Made by a program: the position numbers and the translations under genes. 64,000 nucleotides of DNA from Desulfovibrio sp. (GTDB taxonomy: Bacteria; Desulfobacterota; Desulfovibrionia; Desulfovibrionales; Desulfovibrionaceae): assembly GCA_022839785.1 (NCBI GenBank), contig JALHJW010000010.1, positions 37,757-101,756 on the forward strand, given 5' to 3'. Below, one piece after another: positions 60,203 through 64,000 of the stretch. The notes beneath the pieces were generated by a model. That model was not told the origin of the DNA. It did no database searches and was given only the letters and a program-made list of their open reading frames with translations. How positions within the stretch are numbered: position 1 is the stretch's first letter; each line of letters opens with the position of its first letter.

Positions 60203-61165
60203 TCACGCCCCGCCCAACTTGTCCTCGATGAGGCGCTTGGCGCGCATGGCGAGCTGGCCGACCTCGGGCTTGGATATCTGGTCGTCCGCGCCCACGGTCT
60301 CGCCCTTGTGCCGGAGCTTGTCCGTGATCAGGGAGGAGAAGAGGATCACGGGCAGCACCCGCAGGGCGCTGTCCTCCTTGATGCGCTTGGTGAGGTGGTG
60401 GCCGTCCATGGCGGGCATCTCGATGTCCGAGATGACCACCTGCAGGTAGTCGGTCAGGGGGCGGCCGTCGCGTTCGGCCGCCGTCTTGATGGCGTTGAGG
60501 CGGTCCCAGCATTCCTTGCCGTTGGTCGTGACCTCCACGTCGAAGTTGGCCTTCTCCAGAAGGTCGCGCAGCATGTCGCGGATCAGGGCCGAGTCGTCGG
60601 CGATGATGGCCCGCCAGCGCCTGCCCGTGGTGTAGTCCACGTCCTTGTCGAGCCTGAGGCCGAGCTGCGGGTTCAGTTCGGTGACGATCTTTTCGAGGTC
60701 CAGGAGGAAGATGATGCGATCGTCGATCTTGACCACGCCGGTGATGGTGTTGGACGAGAAGGTGGCCACGTAGCCGCTGGGGGACTCCACCTTTTCCCAG
60801 GACATGCGGTGGATGCGGTTCACGCCCGAAACCAGGAAGGCGGTGGTGACTTTGTTGAACTCGGTGACGATGACCTTGGGCGGTTCGCGCTCCACGCGCC
60901 GCTTGCCCAGCCACAGCGAGAGGTCCACCAGCGGGATGACGTGGGAGCGCAGGTTGAAGGTGCCCAGGATGCTGGGGTGGCTGACCGAGGGCAGCACCGT
61001 GACCTTGGGCAGGCGGATGATCTCCAGCACCTTGGCCACGTTCACGCCGTAGTAGCCCTCGTAATGGTCGGCCCCGGCCTTGGCCCCCTCGGGCTCGTCG
61101 ATGTAGAATTCGACGATTTCGAGTTCGTTGGTTCCCGATTCGAGCAGAATGTTGGTCTGGCTCAT
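60203..61165 (-). CDS. cheV: CheV-type chemotaxis protein (CheW domain plus receiver)
   Basis: A 320-aa protein. The CheW domain covers ~15-170 (GVNVAKVLEIIRLPKVTVLP, GTFNLRSHVIPLVDLSLWLG, ITGVVKIDDRIIFLLDLEKI). The response-regulator receiver spans ~185-315 (AIIADDSALIRDMLRD with acidic pocket, phospho-acceptor Asp in VVISDIEMPAMDG, and conserved Lys in ISKPEVG). CheV couples chemoreceptors to CheA and adapts by phosphorylation. Solo gene with no other che genes nearby; ATG at 61165 with CAGGAGGGGGC. ispH lies 29 bp upstream on the same strand. Confidence 0.95.
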   Translation of the reverse strand: MSQTNILLESGTNELEIVEFYIDEPEGAKAGADHYEGYYGVNVAKVLEIIRLPKVTVLPSVSHPSILGTFNLRSHVIPLVDLSLWLGKRRVEREPPKVIVTEFNKVTTAFLVSGVNRIHRMSWEKVESPSGYVATFSSNTITGVVKIDDRIIFLLDLEKIVTELNPQLGLRLDKDVDYTTGRRWRAIIADDSALIRDMLRDLLEKANFDVEVTTNGKECWDRLNAIKTAAERDGRPLTDYLQVVISDIEMPAMDGHHLTKRIKEDSALRVLPVILFSSLITDKLRHKGETVGADDQISKPEVGQLAMRAKRLIEDKLGGA

Positions 61166-61194
61166 GCCCCCTCCTGTACGGACCCTTTCCGTCC

Positions 61195-62043
61195 CTACAG
61201 CTTTTCCAGAACGGCCTGGACCTCGTCAATGAGTTTCTTGGGGGTGGAGGCCCCGGCCGTGAGACCCACGCGCGAGAGGCCGCGCAGCCGGTCCAGGGGC
61301 AGTTCGGCCGCGATCTCGACGTGCACGCAGGGCGTGCCCTCGTCGGCCACGACCTTGGCCAGCCGCCGGGTGTTGCCCGAATCCATGCCCCCGACCACGA
61401 CCATGAAGTCCACGGCGCGGGCGATGGCGATGGCCTCCTTCTGGCGCTCGCGCGTGGCGTCGCAGATGGTCTCCAGCACGGCCACGTCGATCCCGGGGCG
61501 CTCCTGCAGGGCGCGGATCATTTCCTTGAACACGGTCTTGTCCTGGGTAGTCTGGGCGGCCAGGCAGTACTTCTCACCGGACTCGAAGGGGAAATCGAGA
61601 AGCTCCTCGGGCGAATCGAAGACGAACGCGCCTGCCGAGGCATAGCTCACCAACCCCTTGACCTCTGGGTGTTCGGATTCGCCGTAGAGCAGGACGATGC
61701 GCCCCTCGCGCGCCATGCGGCCGATGAGGATCTGGGCCTTCTTGACGCGCGGGCAGGTGGCGTCGATGATCTCCGCGCCGCGTCCCTCAAGGTTGCGCTC
61801 GGTGTCGCGCGGGATGCCGTGGGCGCGGATGACCACCTGGCTGCCCGCCGGTATCTCGTCCGGGCTCTTGGCCACGCGCACGCCCTGGCGGGCGTAGTCC
61901 TCCAACACCTGGGGATTGTGGATGATCGGCCCGAAGGTCAGCACCGGACCGTGCGCTTCGTTTTCCACCAGGGCGTCCAGGCGTTTGAGGGCGAGATCGA
62001 CGCCCATGCAGAATCCCGCCGTTTCGGCGCGCACGATGTCCAT
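61195..62043 (-). CDS. ispH: 4-hydroxy-3-methylbut-2-enyl diphosphate reductase
   Basis: A 282-aa Fe-S enzyme of the MEP isoprenoid pathway: AETAGFCMGVDLALKRLD (first cluster Cys, residue 12), GPIIHNPQVLEDYARQGV, IRAHGIPRDTERNLEGRG, IIDATCPRVKKAQ (second Cys), TICDATRERQ (third Cys) and GLTAGASTPKKLIDEV. It converts HMBPP to IPP and DMAPP. ATG at 62043 with AAGGAGGAGCC. Upstream neighbour dus is 23 bp away. Confidence 0.97.
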   Translation of the reverse strand: MDIVRAETAGFCMGVDLALKRLDALVENEAHGPVLTFGPIIHNPQVLEDYARQGVRVAKSPDEIPAGSQVVIRAHGIPRDTERNLEGRGAEIIDATCPRVKKAQILIGRMAREGRIVLLYGESEHPEVKGLVSYASAGAFVFDSPEELLDFPFESGEKYCLAAQTTQDKTVFKEMIRALQERPGIDVAVLETICDATRERQKEAIAIARAVDFMVVVGGMDSGNTRRLAKVVADEGTPCVHVEIAAELPLDRLRGLSRVGLTAGASTPKKLIDEVQAVLEKL

Positions 62044-62066
62044 GGCTCCTCCTTGGGAAGGCGATG

Positions 62067-63134
62067 CTACGACGCTTCGTCCGGCTGCGCAACGTTCCCG
62101 CGGCAGGCCTGGGCTTCGGCGGACACGGCTTCGTCCACGGCCTCCAGCATGTCGGCCAGCTCATGGACCATGTCCCAGCCGTGGCACTTGACCATGCGTG
62201 CCCTGATCTCCTTGGCGCCGGGCAGGCCGTGCACGAAGCGCGGGATGACCGTGCGCAGCTTGAGCAGATCCTTGCGCGGCTGGCCGAAGTCGCGGATCAG
62301 GGCGGCGTGGCGGCGGATGAAGCCCGCGATACGGCGGCCGGTGAGCGGCTCGGGCTCGCGGCCCGCGAGCAGAGCCAGGAAATCCTCGAAAATGCCCGGA
62401 TGCCTGAGCGCGCCCCGGGCGAACATGACCCCGTCCACGCCGGTTTCGGCCAGGCAGCGCACCGCGGCCTCGGCCGTGAAGAGGTCGCCGCTGGCGATGA
62501 CCGGGATGCGCACGCGGGCCTTCAGCTCCCGCAGGGCCTGCCAGTGCGCCGTTCCCGCATAGCCCTGGGCCGCGCTGCGCGGGTGCAGCGTCAGCCACGC
62601 GGCCCCGGCGTCCTCGAGCCGCGCCGCGGCGTCGAGGAACGTCTGTTCGTCGTGCGTCCAGCCCAGGCGCAGCTTCACGCCCACGCGCCCCTCTCCGGCG
62701 CGGCGAACCATGGCGGAGGTCACGGCGGCGAGGTTGGCCGGGTCGCGCATCATGGCCGCGCCGCTGCCGGTCTTGACCACCTTGCTCACCGGGCAGCCCG
62801 CGTTGAGATCGAAGAAGGCGAAGCCGCGTGCGAGCACGTAGTCCGCGCCCGCCGCCACGATTCCGGGGTCGGCGCCGAAGAGCTGCACCACCAGCGGCGC
62901 GTCGGCCTCGCAGGTGTCGAGCAGGCGCGAGGTGCCGCGCGAGATGTGCAGCAGTCCCTTGGCGCTGACCATCTCGGTCTCGCAGCAGGCCGCGCCGTGC
63001 TCGCGGCAGAGCAGGCGCAGCGGCAGGTCCGAGTATCCGGCCAGGGGCGCGAGCCAGGGGCGGTCCGGCGCAATGGGCAATGCCGTCGAGGAAGGCGACG
63101 CGGCGGGCGCTGTGGTGGGAACGTTTTCGGGCAT
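62067..63134 (-). CDS. dus: tRNA-dihydrouridine synthase
   Basis: A 355-aa FMN enzyme: WLAPLAGYSDLPLRLLCREH, FFDLNAGCPVSKVVKTGSGA (catalytic Cys in NAGCPV), VGVKLRLGWTHDE, WLTLHPRSAAQGYAGTAHW and RIPVIASGDLFTAEA. It reduces uridines in the tRNA D-loop. DusB-like overall; subgroup not certain. The first ~25 residues are a low-complexity extension, so the true start could be later. ATG at 63134. Head of a likely dus-ispH-cheV transcript. Confidence 0.93.
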   Translation of the reverse strand: MPENVPTTAPAASPSSTALPIAPDRPWLAPLAGYSDLPLRLLCREHGAACCETEMVSAKGLLHISRGTSRLLDTCEADAPLVVQLFGADPGIVAAGADYVLARGFAFFDLNAGCPVSKVVKTGSGAAMMRDPANLAAVTSAMVRRAGEGRVGVKLRLGWTHDEQTFLDAAARLEDAGAAWLTLHPRSAAQGYAGTAHWQALRELKARVRIPVIASGDLFTAEAAVRCLAETGVDGVMFARGALRHPGIFEDFLALLAGREPEPLTGRRIAGFIRRHAALIRDFGQPRKDLLKLRTVIPRFVHGLPGAKEIRARMVKCHGWDMVHELADMLEAVDEAVSAEAQACRGNVAQPDEAS

Positions 63135-63313
63135 GGCGGCGTTTCCGGGAAGCGCACCGTGGGGCCTTTGCCCGCGATTGTCAAGGTGGCGGCGGAGGGC
63201 GGCCGGGAGAGCGCGTCACCGAAAGGAAGGAGGGGGGCGCCGTGTGGCGTCGGCGCACCCCCTGGAGGAAGGAAGGGAGGAACGGGTGTGGTGTCGGATG
63301 AGAATCGCGCAGC

Positions 63314-63622
63314 CTAGGAGGCGGCGCGGAGGGTATCGAATGCGTGGCGGACGCGGAGGTACAAGGGATTTTCCGCGCCGACGCGCTGCTCGATCTGGAA
63401 CAGGGCGCGCTCATAGTGGCGCACGGCCTCGCCGTGCTCGCCCCGCGTGGTGTGGATCAGGGCCATGTTGGCCCGGATCTTGGCCTGGTGGATGGGCGAG
63501 CCGCGCATTTCGGCCTCGCGCAGGGCCTCGTTCAGGCGGGACAGACCCTCGGCGGGATTGCCGTCATTGAAGGCGTTCATGCCGGAACGGATGATCTCGC
63601 CGATGGCTTTGCAGGCGCACAT
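63314..63622 (-). CDS. small TPR-like protein behind a Fur box
   Basis: A 102-aa helical protein: MCACKAIGEIIRSGMNAFND, GNPAEGLSRLNEALREAEMR, then MALIHTTRGEHGEAVRHYER, consistent with two TPR repeats plus a capping helix. Two cysteines sit at the very N-terminus (CAC). No enzymatic motif. ATG at 63622 with CAAGGAGACCAGAC. The upstream promoter overlaps a near-consensus Fur box, so it is probably iron-repressed. Function unknown. Confidence 0.8.
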   Translation of the reverse strand: MCACKAIGEIIRSGMNAFNDGNPAEGLSRLNEALREAEMRGSPIHQAKIRANMALIHTTRGEHGEAVRHYERALFQIEQRVGAENPLYLRVRHAFDTLRAAS

Positions 63623-63718
63623 GTCTGGTCTCCTTGGCGTGGTGGCGTTCACTGCGGGCGGAGGCCGACCTGCTGTCGCGCGGGTGCGTCTGCCTGATCG
63701 CCTCGTCGTTGAGAGAGG

Positions 63719-63746
63719 TTTATATGAAATTGATAATCATTGTCAA
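63719..63746 (-). promoter_or_regulatory. promoter overlapped by a Fur box
   Basis: On the minus strand TTGACA (63746-63741), 16-nt spacer, TATAAA (63724-63719), a near-perfect sigma-70 promoter. GAAATTGATAATCATTGTC (63726-63744, plus strand) matches the 19-bp Fur box at 16 positions and covers the spacer and -35. It drives the 102-aa TPR gene, leaving an about 90-nt leader. Confidence 0.82.
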
Positions 63747-63770
63747 CTATGAAAATGAAATTTTCCAACA

Positions 63771-63789
63771 AATAATGATAACATGATAA
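63771..63789. promoter_or_regulatory. possible second Fur-like site
   Basis: AATAATGATAACATGATAA begins with 10 of 11 matches to GATAATGATAA and then diverges. It lies in the same AT-rich tract, about 27 bp upstream of the first box with respect to the TPR gene. Confidence 0.35.
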
Positions 63790-63962
63790 ATTTATTGAAA
63801 ATGGAGTCCTCTGCGGGGCAGGGGATGCGCGTTCAGGAAAGGCGGCGTGGAGGCCTACCGGAAAGAAAAGAGCCGGAGACGGACGCCGCCTGCCCGCATG
63901 GCCGCGAACCCTACGGATGGCGACAGCACGTGGAGAAATGAGAGAAGGCGCTGGCGCGGACC

Positions 63963-63990
63963 CAAAAAGAAGCGGCGGGTCCTAGCCGCC
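63963..63990 (-). terminator. possible terminator of a gene entering from beyond the right edge
   Basis: On the minus strand GGCGG-CTAGGAC-CCGCC is followed by GCTTCTTTTT. It would end a minus-strand gene beyond 64000; a TAG in one frame lies inside the stem. The region 63790-63960 otherwise shows no supported gene. Confidence 0.4.
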
Positions 63991-64000
63991 AGCTTGGTCG

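Noticed and set aside
63801..63941. 46-codon plus-strand ORF after the Fur-box region
   Set aside because: No ribosome-binding site, no recognisable domain, and a composition like random GC-rich sequence.

Overview
This is a GC-rich (about 70% by eye) bacterial chromosome segment with dense, conventional gene content. The best guess is a sulfate reducer of the Desulfovibrionaceae (Desulfobacterota). This is inference from gene content: a MucR/Ros zinc-finger regulator, both a cytoplasmic and an exported CbiK cobaltochelatase, a bacterial STT3/PglB oligosaccharyltransferase, a short-type glycogen phosphorylase, HrcA-GrpE-DnaK, HypDE and Gram-negative envelope genes (WaaA, KdsB, EnvC, LpoA-like). 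No phage, transposase, CRISPR array or rRNA was seen.

Layout. 1-5.5 kb: yicC (cut by the window edge), mtaB, two TPR lipoproteins, a PilZ protein, mnmA and a PsiE-like membrane protein. 5.7-13.4 kb (minus): hrcA-grpE-dnaK, then an LpoA-like lipoprotein with gatC and gatA. 13.5-17.2 kb: a cation/proton antiporter whose 3' end overlaps the convergent dTDP-rhamnose genes rfbB-rfbD. 17.3-21.3 kb: tRNA-Val(CAC), a long palindromic repeat, trmL, an orphan TAXI receptor, cbiB and mucR. 21.4-30.2 kb (minus): proC, ndk, an ABC importer, then nth-like, envC-like, ctpA and a DUF610 deacetylase-like gene. 30.3-35.3 kb: pglB, then dut-argD-small Cys-rich protein-prmA on the minus strand. 35.5-38.6 kb: glgP and a second PilZ gene. 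38.7-44.2 kb (minus): a cobalamin block with riboswitch, exported CbiK, FecCD-type importer, CobI and cytoplasmic CbiK. 44.4-52.0 kb: trmH, tsaC, a 0.9-kb non-coding module, then nudix-glgA-CBM48-glgB-pdxA. 52.1-57.8 kb (minus): HD protein-ddl-waaA-kdsB-carA-TPR. 57.9-64 kb: hypDE, then cheV, ispH, dus and a Fur-boxed small TPR gene.

The most unusual part is the gene-free stretch 45677-46600. It holds two diverged copies of one module in the same direction. Each copy has two GGTAC-N8-GTACC-like palindromes exactly 52 bp apart, an IHF-like site, a sigma-54 promoter (TGGCAC...CTGCT) about 95 bp downstream of the second palindrome, a pyrimidine-rich CUUCCUU segment and a GC-rich terminator hairpin. 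The hairpins differ at only a few positions, one of them a compensatory A-U to G-C pair change. I interpret this as twin sigma-54-dependent small RNAs of about 66 nt, activated by an unidentified enhancer-binding protein and carrying an anti-Shine-Dalgarno-like seed.

Other regulatory signals: a full cobalamin riboswitch with its own promoter, a near-consensus Fur box overlapping a TTGACA/TATAAA promoter, a half-CIRCE at the hrcA promoter, and several intrinsic terminators. All functional statements come from sequence motifs read by eye; no database search was run.
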